DNA of 64,000 nt from Phoronis australis (Eukaryota; Phoronida; Phoronidae): NCBI GenBank assembly GCA_002633005.1, contig NMRA01000613.1, positions 136,861 through 200,860 of the forward strand, written 5' to 3'. Below are positions 38,901-51,480 of this stretch, one piece after another (position 1 is the stretch's first letter; each line of letters starts with the position of its first letter). The position numbers and the translations under genes are program-made. Under the pieces are notes generated by a model. It searched no databases. It saw only the letters and a list, made by a program, of their open reading frames with translations, and was not told the DNA's origin.

Positions 38901-41900
38901 GTGGAAATTAACTCTACGGTATACAGTGTTCTAATTTGTTATATGCATTGTTTGTCCATTTGTTTCGGTCAAATAGCATGGTGCCATGAAAGGCAAACAT
39001 AATAGGTCTAGAATACCAAGGTTGTAGAGTTTTGTGTTACAAGCTCTAATATGAGGTGCATTATGCAGTATTCTCCATTCTTGCACTGCCTGCTCTGTAC
39101 TCCAAAAATATGGAAAACAGAGTGAAAAAAGTGTCTGGTCAGTTTTAGAAGTGTAATTTCTTAGAATGTACAGACTGTTCAGTCCAGATAACATTTTGTT
39201 GGCAAGGAGAATGTCTGGAAACGCTGATCCAAGTGAAATTTCAAAGTGCAGATGTGCAGTAAAATCTAACTCATTTAGTACACAGTATGTGTGAAATTTT
39301 ATTTTATAATTTGATTTCATGGAATATATTTGGCACTAAGTTAAGTGATTTTCAATGACTACTTATGCAACAAAAATGTTAAAAAATTCGTGGGCATCCA
39401 CAACAACATTGTTCGAAGCCTTTGAACAATGAAAAAAGTGCTTTTTTGGATATTTTATTGCTGTTCTTCACTGTCTTTGATAGATTTGCATTTTGAGGAC
39501 AAGACAAGTTTACAAAAATGACTTTTATGAGTATAGTTGAACAGATGTAGTCCTTAATCATAAAGGTAATATGATTATGTCAAGCACATTCTACCATATA
39601 GATTCATGGTGGGAATACAACTGAGTACACCATCTAAGAGATGTGCAAATTTGGAAATTAAGATACTGATTGTCTCAGGGAACATGGGCGTGAACCTGAA
39701 CGAATGTGGTAATCAACTTCTGTTGACATCTGTCTGACTTTATAGGATTTTGGCATATCGGGCTTCAGGTGTGCCACTGTGTATTCCATGAATGAGAAGG
39801 TGCATCAGTTCTTTCACAACACAGCTGTCTTCGGCTGTGTTCCCTACATTGTGCAGGACATGATGGAGAAGCTGATACGAGATAAAGGTAAGGGGTCAAG
39901 TGGTCACGGGGACAGTGACTGTTGTCGGTAGGGGATATGAAGATGGGAATAACTGCAATGGTGTCTGTCGTTTACACCAAAATTGTTCAGACAAAATGAC
40001 ATGAAATATTAGCTGTCATGACCGTTGACTGTAGGGGTCCCGTTGTATAAAAGAGGTTATGGTCACTAACTGTCATGACTGGTCAGTAACCATCATAGCT
40101 GGTCAGTAACCATCATAGCTGGTCAGTAACCATCATAGCTGGTCATTAACTATCATGACTTGACTAGTAACTCATGACTGTTATTATCTGTCATGACTGA
40201 CTAGTAATCATCATGACTGGTCATTCATTAACTGGTTATGACTGGTCATTAACTGTCATGACTGGTTTGTAACCATCAGGGCTCTTCAGTATCTGTTTCC
40301 ACTGTTTATTAACTGTCAAGACTGCTCAGTAACCGTCATGACCAGTCATTAAACATCATGACTGGTCAATAACCGTTATGACTGGTCACTAACTGGCATC
40401 ACTGGTCATTGAGTGTCTTGGTGGGCAAACATAATTTTATCTGATTAGTTTTAGTGTGTGTTGTAAGTAAAATTAACGGGATTCCAGAGACGCTGTCACA
40501 CCTTTTGTGGGAATGTCGCATTGTACAAGATTTCTGGAAGGAATTCGGACAGCTAATGCAAAAATGTCGCATTCAGCTTCCCAACAGTCTCTCTTGCGAT
40601 CGAGTTATTCTTGGACTTTACGAGACGCATGATTTTCTTTTTAGCATTTTGCTTCTAATCGCCAAACACTACATTTACAAGGAGAGATGTCACAAAAATA
40701 TACCTAATTTTCACAGGTTTATTACATATACTTATGAGTACTATAATGCTGAAAAGTTAATTGCATACAAAAACTTTGTATATGACAGCTTCTCTGCGAA
40801 ATGGCTAAATTTCGTTGTTCACGTTAACTACATGTAAAAGTTATTTACTTTAAACGAGATACGAGAATGGTCTTTCCTGAGGTGTGTATGCGTGAATGAA
40901 TGGATGTATTTATTTGTTTATTTGTTTTTTTGTACTGTTTTATAAATGATACTAAATTCTTTAAAAAAATAACATGATAGTACATGAAATTTCTTTGTCC
41001 TGATTTTTCACTTATTTTTTAATACAAAAAAGTAAATGATCCTGCGGTGCAATGGGATAATTAAATGTACTACCATAAAGAACACGCAACATAAGACCTA
41101 CGCTGATGTACTACCATAAAGAACACGCAACATAAGACCTACGCTGATGTACTACCATAAAGAATACGCAACATAAGACCTACGCTGATGTACTACCATT
41201 AAGAACACGCAACATAAGACCTACCAGTACGCTGGTGTTCACAACCTTGCCTAAAGCATTCTGTTTGTTTTGAAAGACATGATCAGTCTTGAAGTATAGT
41301 AGTTTGAGGCAGTTTCTATTTAAATGGTATAATTGGCAACACTGAAGCGTTGATAAAATGCACAAAGTTGAACAGAATTACACAAATTTGTCTCAAATTA
41401 CACTTCAACAATTGTTTGAGTCTTTTTTAAGACATACTTTGATTTTCTTACACGAGTCTGTTTTTTTCTTAATTTGATTTCGCAAAAATCTGCAAGGTCA
41501 ACGGCTATTAACTTTCCCTTCTCTTAAACCACATGACTTTCAAGTAGTTACCAGAAGGTATGCTCATAGCAGCTTCTGTCCGCATCCAAATCTGCTGAAA
41601 TCTCCTAGTAGTGAGTGATGGTAGTACCCCACAATTATTTGTCAAAACATTGCGCCGATTGCATGCTCTTATTGTAGAGGTGTTTTTTGTTATGCAAAAA
41701 TTCATTTTAAACACATGCCCTAGATTTATGGCGATTTATTTAATGTTGTGTTTGGGTGCTTCAATATGCTTGCTTTCCGTCTTATTGAGGCGTTTGTGAA
41801 AGCGACTGTCTTAAATAGTCGTTTTCAAAGTGAAAGTCATTTTCACATTTCAACAGGCAGTAATTAGCAGAGCTCAACCACCTGCGAGTAGTGACTCAGG

Positions 41901-44900
41901 AAAGTTGATAAAGTTTCTTGTTATTTATATTCAGTGATTCTCCCCATATATAGCACTTTCCCTGATTTTGCACAGTCATTCAAAATGAATTGAAAAAATA
42001 ACATTTTGTGCCCCACTTATTTTACTGAGGCAACTTGGTGGGGATTTCTTGCGTCATGTAAGTCACACTCAGTCAGTTTTACACTTCGAAAAATATCAAC
42101 GTAAAGCCAGCCATTAATTGTAAGTAATACATGTACCCCTAGGGGCCTCATTCCCTCGATATTTGGCTTCATTTCCGTCTGAAAAAATTCAAAAATTACG
42201 CAAAATTACCCTCACGATGCCCCAAAATTCCCCTAAAATGATTGAAAAATTCCCCTCGAAGTGAGAATCACTTGAAAATCGCACAGGTGACAATTTGAAA
42301 GAGCACAAAATGCTAGTTTTGGATACTTGAGGCAGAGCCTATGAGTGTTTGCAACAGATTGGTGGGGTTGCTATTGATGGTGATTGGGAGATAGAATTCT
42401 TCCCTTACCCTGAATTTTTCCCCTCTCAGAAGGCACAGGCACCTTTGCCCTTGGTTGAATGAGGGCATTGACACCCGTCGAGAACGAAGTCTGTATATTG
42501 GTGTTCAATTAGTTTGCCTGGCACATCGTGACCTATCAAGAAAATATAATAAATTAAATTTATTATGTGTGAATTAAGCATATTTTTTTTTAGTGAAAAT
42601 GTGTTGTTTTTGTTTCAATTTCAACATTTTCACCTGTCCAGGGACCGAAATAAGGTAAAGGTAACAGTTTTCTTTTTCGTCTCATTTTCAGCTTGGTTAG
42701 ACAATATCTATTTTCCAACTCTTCACGAGAGAATGAGGGAAAATTACGCCATCTTTGCTGACTGTTTCAAGAAGCTCAGTATCCCAATTTACGAAGGCTG
42801 TGGACGGGCCACCTGCTTTATATGGGTCAACTTTTCAAAGGTAAATGTTGAATGGCAAGTAGAGGTAACTACAAGCGTACAGTAATTGTCCACGGGATTT
42901 ATACAAAAATAATTGCCAAAATTGTCTTTTTTCTATTTTTCAAGGATTACATGTCCCTTAATTCAGATAATGAAAAATTAGCAAGAAGTCATGACATTTA
43001 AGAGTACAAACCAGCCCAGTGATTTACTAAATTTTTCATAATGTTTATTTTTGGGGAAAATTTTGATAAACTAGAATTAGTGACGAATTGCCAAATTTTA
43101 CCCTAATGTCTATAGTCCCAACAGAACAGCTGGAAATCGCAAAATTTGTCGTTTCCTCCTGCGTTTGTGGTGTGCATATTAGGTGGAAGGCAACAGTTTT
43201 GTTGTATGCAGATTATGAATTGAATGTCTCAAATCTTTATCTTTAATGTAATATCCATTTTGAGAAACTGCTGAACGACGGGATGTCGAAAGCATCATAA
43301 ATCATAAAATGAAAAATATATATGCTATTGCGACGCATAGTCAAACCTTGAAGAGATGTCTTTCAAACAAAACATGATTTCAATACAATTTCTAATATTT
43401 TTACCAAATTATAGGGTCAACTCAATGGGCAATTCACAATAAAATAAATTAGAATATTCCTTGTACTTATAGCTGAAAAAAATGAAAATTGTACAAAGTT
43501 GTTTCATGTAGCAACGTAAGTTAAATCTTCCCTGATAACAACATAATTATGCAGTTGAACATGCTTTTCAGTTCTGCAAAAGTCGCCATGTTATTCGTAC
43601 CGCCGGAGAGTAAGTCCAACATCTGCGTGACCAAATTCTGGTGAAAACTGTTGAATGACACAAAATAGTAGATAAAGATATACCTCACTAAATTTCACTG
43701 TAAAATATTAGTAAAAATAATTTATAAACAGTTTTAAATTCGTAACTTATGCTGCTATCGTCCAAGATAGCCGACCCGATCCAAACAATGTATCTCAAAT
43801 TTCTCCACAAAAATTGCATGAACATTGTACTGCCTCACCCGATTTTGATAATTTTTTTCTTTTTTGTGTGGGATGCATTATCTTGATGATGATGTTGACG
43901 AATTTCATCAGAACAAAAAAAATGGTTCGACCACCTTATTTGTACTTCCTGGTGAACTTGACAGTCTTGCCTTTGGCGTCGGGGAAACTTTACACACTCA
44001 AGCACCCTAGCCCGTGGTGTATTGTCGCGACCTCCCAGTACACAGTGGTCTGTCATTCTTCCAAATGCCAACGGCAGTTAAATTAAAACTGTGATGTTGA
44101 AATTTGCATGAAAACACTAGAACTGAAAGCGCTCCGAGGAGCGAAACTTGGCGAAATTAACCAAAAAAGCACGTTAGCGATGACCAGAAAAGACGATTGC
44201 AGAGATGATGACGAAGCTGACAGCTATGACGACGATGGTGGCGATGATCGACAATGCAAGTTATGATATCATTCATATGACGAACGTAGAGGTCATAAAT
44301 CACTGAGAAATAGGCTACGGTCTTGAGTGACACTTGCCGAAATTAACTGAAGAAAAGACGACCTCGGAGATGATGACGAAGATGACGAATATGATGATGG
44401 TGGTGGCGATGATGAACAACATCATAACATTTATATGACGAACTTAGATGTCATAAATCAATAAGAAATAGGCTGCAGTCTAGTTCAATAGAAGCTAAAC
44501 CAACATCAATGCAGCAAGAGCGCTCAACAAAGGAACGGCGTTATCAGAAAATCTCAAATAACTCAAAAAGTAGATGTCCTAGCGAAAAATGGAGAACATC
44601 TTCTGAAAGCCCGTTCAGAACCCTATCTAAATTCATTTGATAGTATCACACAATTCCGTACATTTAAAAAAATTGAAATTTTGCGTTTTTTTAAGAAATT
44701 CAAAGTCAAATAACTCGAAAACGGTAAGTCTGAGAAAAAAATTGTTACAGTTCATTTCAAAGAGTATACCTCAGAGAATCCACATGCAAAACTTCACGTC
44801 ATTTCCTCTTCCCGTTAAAATGGCACCCCAGCACGACTGAAAAAAGTTCAACATGTGCCGGATCCGCCATCTTGAGAGCAACTTCCGGTTTTTTGGATTT

Positions 44901-47900
44901 GTATTTTAGCATGTCATAAGAAAATTATATCTGCAAAAATTCAAAGGTATTGGCCCTATAATGCACCTTCTACAGGAGAAAACGAGGGCCAAATCTTACC
45001 ACCACCTCAAGACTTCAATGGTCAGGGGAACAACCAAAATTTGTGACGATGGGAGGGGCTCAGCACTCAAGGGGCCTACCCAATGGTTTTTACCTGTTTA
45101 GCACTCCTCCCATGTACCCCCCCTGGAAGGGGTCAATGCCCATTTGGTGCCCATCTGGTTTGAACTCCTCCCTCGTACCCCTTTGCTGGCACCTGGGGGC
45201 AACTCCCCCCTGAACCCCCAGGAGCAATCACTAAAATTATGTAGTTTATAGAGGTATGAAATGTTATTAGGTATGATAATTTGCCTTATTAAGAACTCAA
45301 ACATGAAGCAAAACCATGATGGCTTTTGAAGGGGCTTCAAGAGAATGAAAGCTAATACACCATAATATTGATGAAAACTCGCATTTTCATTCTCATTCGA
45401 TTACCGGTATAAGTTGATGTTAGTTTACATATTTTACCCATTTTCAATCACACAGTAATTTTATTGCACGTCGAACATCATTAAAGTGTGAATTTATCAC
45501 TGTTTACATGGTTCGGACTGCGCCTCTAAATTGGTGTTGCCTATTCGCCGCTTGGGGCGTTAGTTTTTCGACCGATAACCATTGCAGCGAACAGCAAGAT
45601 GGAGTAAACTTTCCTATTCTTCGTACACTTCTTGCTAGCTAGAACTTTTGAACACGTCTGGATATACTTGGTTGACTGGGCAATGTTCGGGACACGTCAA
45701 TGGATATACTTGGTCAACTCGGCAATGTTCGGGACACGTCTCACTTGCGTGACGCATTAACCAAAGATTGCTGTAGTTAACAGTTTCCTGTTCCGGAATT
45801 TTGTGGGGAAATGGGAGTGTTTTTTTACACGAAATATACACGGATTGCGGAATGAAATAAAAATTTATGGTTCATCATGTTAACTTTATAAATAGTCGAG
45901 ACGTGTCTCAGCAACAATACGATGGGAAATAAGTGTGTCAGATGTTCCACATTGTTGGTTTACAGATATTGAGGTCACTTTCACAAATGTACAGAATTTA
46001 GGCCGCCTTGATACTTATTCTGACCCACTTTCTCCAAAGCATTTATCTTTGAGTAGTGGTATACTGTGCTGGTATACTATGGTGGTATACTATGCTTCAG
46101 TGCTGCTTTTCGCAGCCATGGTAAAGCAAACACGCAAACATTTAATTATTTCCTCAAGTATTTTATGATGTGGTCAAACGATATTTTCTATCCAAATGTC
46201 ATTTTCAAGAATGTCCATTCCTCATTCCTTTAAGCATAGAACTAACTCTAACCCTGGAATTCCAACTTCGATTTCGCGCTGTTGTGCATGTGAGTTGTAT
46301 TCCTGCAGGGCTAGAGTTGTATGGCTGTAGGTATGCATTTTATTTAACTCACAACTGTGGCAATGATTGTGGCCCATCTCTTACTAAGTTTTTGATATCA
46401 CCTGATGATGACCTCAATTTGCACAAAAATAATTGACAAAATCAACTTTCTGGACTAAAGATATAAATTTTTATAAAGTTTGCCAACAATTTTTATGGCC
46501 TCATGTTTATTTGTGGGTGCATATCTGTCTGGTCATCCGATGTCCGTCGATCGGCGTCCGCAGCTGTATCTCACAGGATCTTAATGAGACATGGCAGATG
46601 TGTTCTTATTAAGATGACAAAGGTTGTCAACGACTGTTGGACAGATCCATCTACCCCTTTGCACCTCTACTGGCAATTGACCTTAACTTTTGGACGGGTC
46701 CGACTGTTGTGTCGCCCCGTAGTATTTTGCGTCTGTGGTCAAGTCTCCTTACCCTTTGAAGGAGCTTTATGAAATTTGAAAAAATGCTGCTATGGAGCCG
46801 ACGACAAACAGTAACAAGTGTCGAACTGAATCCAAATACCATTGTGCCTACTATTGGCAAAATGTCTGCCTCTCTTTCTGCCAAACTGCTCAAAGGATCA
46901 TTAGGAAAATTGAGGGTTGTAGTCCTGTTGCGAAGACCCAGGGTGACGTTGATTTTACAGGATTCTACTAGGGGCACTTATGGTTTTTTGCGTCTAGGGC
47001 TGTATCTCCTTAACACTTTGAAGGATCTTTGCGAAAATTGATAGATGGACTCCTATAAAGATGGCAACAGGTGACTATGAGTTTCAGACCAATCAGACTA
47101 TATTTGTGCCCTCTAACATCACTTATTTTTATGTTTACCTCTAAATCTTAGAAGTTCCTTGGCATATTTTTGTGAAATTTGGCAATTCTTGAGCGGGTTT
47201 TGACGCATTCTGCTTTTTGCCATGCACTTCATTTTAACTTTAAGAATATTTACTGTTGGCAACAGAATGGATTCTCATGTTTCAATGTGTTCCTACATTT
47301 TCAAATATTTTATCTTTTCAGTATACTCATCCACTTAGTGCAGAGGGTGAGTTGAGCCTCTTCCGAAGGTTGATGGATGCTGGGGTGTATGTGGTGCCAG
47401 GAAGTAAGCTCGGCTGTGAGGAGTATGGCTGGTTCAGGATTGTATTCACAAACTACAAAGACCATTGTGAGAAAGGTGGGCGGTTTTTTCAGTGATCAAG
47501 AGGTGGTGTTAATTCTACGAAAACTGTTGCCTTTAAATCTGATCCTGAGAAAATTCAATTTCAAAATTGGTTATTTACAATGCAAAACCATTCAGTCACA
47601 TTGATCAATTAATTATTGTGTTATATGTAGGAGAAATCAAGTCGATCCGTTTGGTAGTTTCTTTTAGATTTTTTCTGAATGGCATTATCTTCAACTTCGA
47701 ACCCAAAACAGTTTTGTATCAATTCAGGCATTGTTTTTTGTCCATTAAGTTAAAGAGACTTAAAAATATTTGAATTAAGTAATTTTGTCATGAAGTTGGT
47801 CTTGCGTTGTTCCTTAGTGGTGATTTCAGGTCTTAGAAAGAAAATTGCAATTCATTATTACTTGAGACTACGAAGGGTCATTTTATGTGCCACACATTAT

Positions 47901-48596
47901 CTCAAGCAATAGTGCCTGTTTGTTTTTCCATGTCCAAAAAACATTTCTCTTGTTAGTTAAAAATAATTTGGGACCAGTTTCGTTGTGGCAAGCGATTTCA
48001 AATAAGAATATTTAATTTCTTTGATGGAACATCGTTTCCAGCCTTTTTCTGACAATGACTACTGTATTTAAGACTGGTTCATGCCTTGTAACAATTCTAG
48101 CTGTTGAAAGAATGGAAAATGTGTTTACTGAGATGGACAAAGAGCCTGTACCTGAGCAGGGGAGTGCCGTGGCAGCAAATGTTCGCACTGTATGTCTAGA
48201 TGACCTGGGATTAGGTGAACTTTCAGAAGCATTGGACTTGCACTTAGGGAGCTGTGCTGCAGCGACTCCTGGTGGGGACTCAGGTTGGTGGTTGGTTTGG
48301 CATATTACTGCTAATATCTAACATATGTTCAAGGTTTAACATTGAAAAGCTTCTTTTCATGAGAGTATAATTTGCCTTATTGAAGCATAAGCCATGTTGC
48401 TTGGATTTCTTTGTTTCAAATAGGTGGCAGCACTGCCGACGACCTTGACCTCGCAGATTTGGTGGGTGTGCTGAAAACACAGATCCGGCAGAGTGACTGG
48501 CTTGAAGTGAACACTCCGGAGAAGTTTGAACAGGAAAACCCTGAAATTGCAGCAATATTCAGGGATGCTCGCCAAGCCAAACAGAAACCTCATTGA
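24780..48596 (+). CDS. ACCS: ACC-synthase-like PLP aminotransferase
   Basis: Fold-type I PLP enzyme of the ACC-synthase-like family; animal members are not known to make ACC. Exons: 24780-24896, 28151-28210, 28600-28664, 30531-30600, 31112-31178, 32230-32327, 35056-35133, 36462-36562, 38264-38399, 39746-39887, 42692-42840, 47322-47475, 48101-48283 and 48424-48596. They total 1593 bases (530 residues) and all phases agree. Key residues in this joined product: GASS (110-113), NPNNP (196-200), DEVY (227-230), Schiff-base Lys264 in SKDFG, Arg272 in GFR and Arg400 in WFR. The last 105 residues form an acidic tail. Exons 28151 and 28600 recur at 29685-29744 and 30134-30198 in a duplicated block; only one set can be used. 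The family's usual N-terminal segment before GIVNLG is absent, so a phase-0 exon may be missing between 24897 and 28150. Confidence 0.93.
26907..26990 (+). repeat. (CTG)n / TGC trinucleotide repeat
   Basis: About 28 CTG-type triplets interrupted by TTG and CTA. It lies in ACCS intron 1, and the poly-Leu and poly-Ser frames across it are not coding. Confidence 0.95.
27114..27997 (+). other. Series of unidentified open frames in ACCS intron 1
   Basis: Three adjoining plus-strand frames (27114-27296, 27502-27774 and 27749-27997) have protein-like composition; the last reads SDRCSESIDRECLLIQTLYK onward. The last two recur in the second copy of the duplicated block (29110-29310 and 29285-29533). 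The 27502 frame is broken there by a 2-base insertion (GAAGACTTCC versus GAAGAGACTTCC). Differences in the 27749 frame include both silent and replacement changes. No family was recognised. A decayed transposon or retrocopy is more likely than an ACCS exon. Confidence 0.3.
27501..30568 (+). repeat. 1.53-kb tandem duplication joined at a single n (probable haplotype duplication)
   Basis: 27501-29034 and 29036-30568 are near-identical along their whole length, with scattered substitutions and small indels. Both include the ACCS exons GIVNLGTADV... and LSKFPAVTKE.... The first copy stops mid-exon at 29034 (inside FLEALAEFFQER), immediately before an n at 29035, and the second copy runs on normally. 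A break inside an exon at an n suggests two alleles laid end to end, not a real duplication. Confidence 0.85.
32352..34703 (+). repeat. 1.18-kb tandem duplication joined at a single n (probable haplotype duplication)
   Basis: 32352-33533 and 33535-34703 are near-identical. Both contain the same intronic sequence, including 'gatatcacggttttcctcg' near the start and 'tttagtt' at the end, and they meet at an n at 33534. There are small indels between them, such as a missing 'tttttaa' near 34188. The block is entirely intronic (between ACCS exons 32230 and 35056). Confidence 0.85.
34702..34797. mobile_element. 96-bp near-perfect palindrome (miniature inverted repeat)
   Basis: Outer arms AATACATTGGTTTT / AAAACCAACGTATT and inner arms CCTAAAATGTGATAATGA / TCATTATCACATTTTAGG enclose a short GC-rich loop (TCCTGGCGGAGCCGGGG). 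It lies in an ACCS intron directly at the right edge of the duplicated block. Confidence 0.8.
34870..35010. repeat. Palindromic GC-rich repeat, two adjoining copies
   Basis: 34878-34947 is the reverse-orientation relative of 21604-21675. A second related unit ('ggcggtgcaccacaagggggg ... cagtgcgcctcccatg') follows to about 35007. It is non-coding and lies just before the ACCS exon at 35056. Confidence 0.55.
36935..37200 (+). mobile_element. Decayed LINE ORF2 C-terminal fragment (zf-RVT motif)
   Basis: At about 36954-37030 the plus strand reads CSFCNKLPETLSHLFWEC, the C-x2-C...H-x3-C motif at the end of many LINE reverse-transcriptase ORFs. It is followed by diverged sequence and stops. The neighbouring frame 36938-37138 is a shadow of this. 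It is related to the better preserved copy at 40454. Confidence 0.6.
38490..38608. mobile_element. Palindromic MITE-like element in ACCS intron
   Basis: The left arm (38490-38526) contains CATATTATGCAAACAAAGAC and is mirrored at 38572-38608 with few mismatches. The loop is about 45 bp. No ORF. Confidence 0.7.
40062..40416. repeat. 20-bp minisatellite, GGTCAGTAACCATCATAGCT
   Basis: Roughly 17 degenerate copies of a 20-bp unit. Three consecutive copies near 40080-40140 are identical and the rest vary. It is intronic (ACCS). Confidence 0.9.
40454..40985 (+). mobile_element. LINE (L1/Tx1-like) 3' fragment
   Basis: The open frame to the stop at 40835-40837 carries PETLSHLLWECRIVQDFWKEF, the zf-RVT-type end of a LINE ORF2. 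A KHYIYKERCH...NFHRF segment follows, like those that close L1/Tx1-type ORF2 proteins. After the stop comes an AT-rich 3' region ending in 'taaaaaaataac' near 40975. The reverse transcriptase core is absent, so this is a 5'-truncated insertion in an ACCS intron, in the same direction as the gene. Confidence 0.75.
41066..41236. repeat. 41-bp tandem repeat, four copies
   Basis: The unit TGTACTACCATAAAGAACAC continues through GCAACATAAGACCTACGCTGA. Four nearly identical units; the last carries a small insertion (CTACCAGTACGCTGG). Confidence 0.92.
44147..44500. repeat. Tandem duplication of a GATGAC-rich unit, about 186 bp
   Basis: 44147-44332 and 44333-44500 share, in order, CTTGxCGAAATTAAC, GATGATGACGAAG, GGTGGCGATGAT, ATATGACGAAC and CATAAATCA, then AGAAATAGGCT. 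They are diverged by substitutions and indels. Intronic and non-coding, with a purine-rich GAT/GAC core. Confidence 0.75.
45651..45739. repeat. About 41-bp direct duplication
   Basis: Two units with GGATATACTTGGTTGACTGG and GGATATACTTGGTCAACTCG, each followed by GCAATGTTCGGGACACGTC. Confidence 0.85.
46500..47110. repeat. Old dispersed repeat, partner of 3420-4400
   Basis: Shares 'ctgctcaaaggatcatta', 'gcgaagaccc...tgacgttgattt' and 'gatggcaacaggtgactatgagtttcagaccaatca' with blocks at 3.6-4.2 kb, in the same orientation. Open frames here (46503-46772 +, 46769-47041 +, 46651-46977 -) are not supported as genes. Confidence 0.5.
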
Positions 48597-48651
48597 TTCA
48601 GTTATTGCTGAATTAGAAACTAAACTAAAGAAATACTTAATCAGGTTATGA

Positions 48652-48657
48652 AATAAA
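48652..48657 (+). terminator. Poly(A) signal of ACCS
   Basis: AATAAA 56 bases after the ACCS stop codon. Confidence 0.7.
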
Positions 48658-48659
48658 CT

Positions 48660-51480
48660 CAACTTTTGCTCCTTTCCCTCATTCAGAGTGATTTGTTCAC
48701 CATTCAGTTTTCCAGCCATGTAACCCAGACTATTCAGTTTAAATGACCCAGTTCTGATTTCCTCATATGATGCAGGCTGATTTGAGTCCTCCTTACATTC
48801 TTTTGTTCAATACTTAGGTATTTATGTTTAACCAGGTTTTGGTCATTGTAAGATGAGTGCGTTTGTGTGTGCCATTAATATAGTCTCTCATGGTGTTACT
48901 GAAGAGTAGCAATGTTCAATGATGATTGGTCATTTCTCCAATGAAGAAGCATCTGATCATTCTGATTGGTTGGAATTTCCTTGTAACATCAAGGACTTGT
49001 TTAGATAGGTGCATTCCACCCAGGCACCTGTCCCCGGTTTTTCTATGTGATAATAAATCAAGTGAAATAAAAAATGCAAAACGAGAGTACTTAAAACCTG
49101 ATCAAGGATCACGCCAGACGTTCAGACGTGGGTAGAGTTCACTCGAGCTAGTGTTTGTGTAGAAAAGCAGTTTTGGCAAGGTATGCCATGTATTTTCAAG
49201 GAAAGTACCAGACGTTCGTTAATTTTTCTTGCTGCCAGACAATTATTATGGACTCTACCCAGAGCATTTGCACAGGCGCCCACAGATGGAATTAGTGTCA
49301 TTACGTTGTACAGTGCTTCTCTTCAATAGCTCTGAGAAAAAGTGTGTTTGTGTTGTGACAACTACAACAAGCTGCCAGACACTGATCAAAAGAGTAGAGA
49401 CCGATGTTTTTGAACTTTTGTGCTACTTATGTGTCGATGACCACAGAACGATTGACACTTGTAATGATAACTTTTTTGGTTAAAGCGTTTTTAACTTAAT
49501 AAATAGAAAACTTACTAACTGTCTATTCACTCTCAAACTCTCACCAGGTCTCTTGGTGGTGATTGTTTGATATTGTTGAGTTTTACCAATGGAGTACATA
49601 TCACATACGAAACACCAGAAGGGTACCGGGTATTCCACCAATTTTTTTTTGATCAGGTTTATCATAGATCTCTAGAAATGTTACACCGAGGATTATCGCT
49701 TGCGATTCTTGAAGCCGGCCGTGGGTACGCGGCGCTGCCCAGCAAACGTACATGTACATGCGCGCACTCAGCCATCAATATTGGGGAGCTCGAATTCCCG
49801 TCTTCGTGGGCCTTTAGTTAACAAAATAGCCAACGGACTAAAAAAAAATAAAAAATAAAAAACAGGTGCACCACTGTGAATTGCGCGTTTGCGCTTGTTT
49901 GGTGGGTCTCAATTTCTCGGACTTTTTCTTTCTCGCGGGGGGACATTTTTGCCCTTCGCCCCCCGAGGCCCCCTGGGTGCGCGCATGATGTATGCAATAA
50001 GTTCAAGAGTTTACAATTTCCCTAACTGAAACATACCCACATGATCAAGCAACTGCTGGGCTCAAATAAGATGCATGTATCAAAATCGTCTACCATGAAA
50101 ACAAATATACTTTTCGGCTCTAGGCCCATGTGAAAAATGTCACCTTTATACTATCACTAAAGGTGTTCGCAACTCCACCACTTTTCAACCAAATCGCGTA
50201 AGGGTCATCATTAGGAGACTCTTCATCACTTCTTGTGAGATTATACCACAAGCAAATTACATGTACGAAGAGCTAAGTACATTGATTTTTTTATTCTTTT
50301 GCACAACTGACCAGTTTAAAACTTTTTAATTCTAAAAAAACACTGAACAGTGCCAAAATTCTAGGAATAACATTGTTATAATGAAACAATTTATGCGTTA
50401 ATTTGGCTGATTAATTGACTAATTACGTGTAATGTCGGTTAACTTAAACAAGGAAGTCAGAGCAGAGTTCGGGACATCTACTTGTACAAAATCGATCAAG
50501 CTGTACCTCGACGCCACAAGTACCAACCGGGTCTTCCACACAACCTTACTGAGGGCTTTCCTGGCTCGCTCATCCGTGGTCAGCTCACCATCACCATCAA
50601 GTCACGTTCAAGGAAGTTCTTATCTCCTCTTCACTGGAACTCTGTGCGCAGTCTCATGAAACAGTCCTCTATAGGAACTAACTAAGTTCCTTAAGTCTAC
50701 TGCAATTTTGTGGACTTGTTTAGTTTCATTACTAAGTCATATCTTTTGATATTATCGAAAAAATATATCTTTTCACGCGACGCCCCTAACTTGGACTAAG
50801 TTCCTATTTATTTTCACTAAATTCAGGACGCAGTTTTTAGTCATGTTATTAGACAATGTCATAGTCAAAGAGGAGCTCGTAGTCAAGATGAAGTGACAGA
50901 AAAAGATGACATACGTGAGGGAAACAAAGACATATAGGCAAAAGATTTAGGGTATTTATAGTTGAGACCCTATTTGGGACTATTTCGTGCAACACGGCAC
51001 AAAGCTCCTAAAGTTGCTAATCAGTCATGAGATTCCCTTCCATTGCAGCAGCATTGCCGTCGTGAAAATTACCAACATAACCTCTCCTGGGTAGGTGTAT
51101 CCTGTCATGTCCTTCAATTGGAACGTTCACTTCCGTGCTAAAGACATCGCCGATTTCACTGTGACGTTGTCGCTGACGCAATCTCTCATTTTAATTGCCA
51201 AAACGAAGAGGACGACTCCAAAATATCAGTGTACTCAAATATTACTTTGAAGAGGTAGCACTGCGTGGATTGTGAATTTGGAATGTCTAAACTGAGGAGT
51301 ACTAGGTCTATCCGTTTAGCAAGTGCTTCGCAATAGTAAGTCTAGCGTCTGATAATGCACGCAGTGTGTCTGACTCGATCACTGGCTGAATCACTAAATC
51401 TTTTCATCCATTGTTTTAAGGCTACCAAGGGAATGATGATAAAACCACATAGTGTACATGAAACCGGAAGTACAGCCTCC
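48660..51480. other. Intergenic, no gene recognised
   Basis: The frame 50482-50685 (+) has a basic, protein-like reading (IDQAVPRRHKYQPGLPHNL) but no recognised family, acceptor or donor, so it is left uncalled. A C-rich repeat end lies near 49940-49985. Confidence 0.4.

Noticed and set aside
38931-39320. 129-codon minus-strand frame
   Set aside because: Looked faintly like a LINE segment, but no firm motif could be matched and no splice sites support a gene.
50432-50685. Overlapping plus-strand frames with protein-like composition
   Set aside because: No family, acceptor, donor or poly(A) context; the two frames compete for the same DNA.
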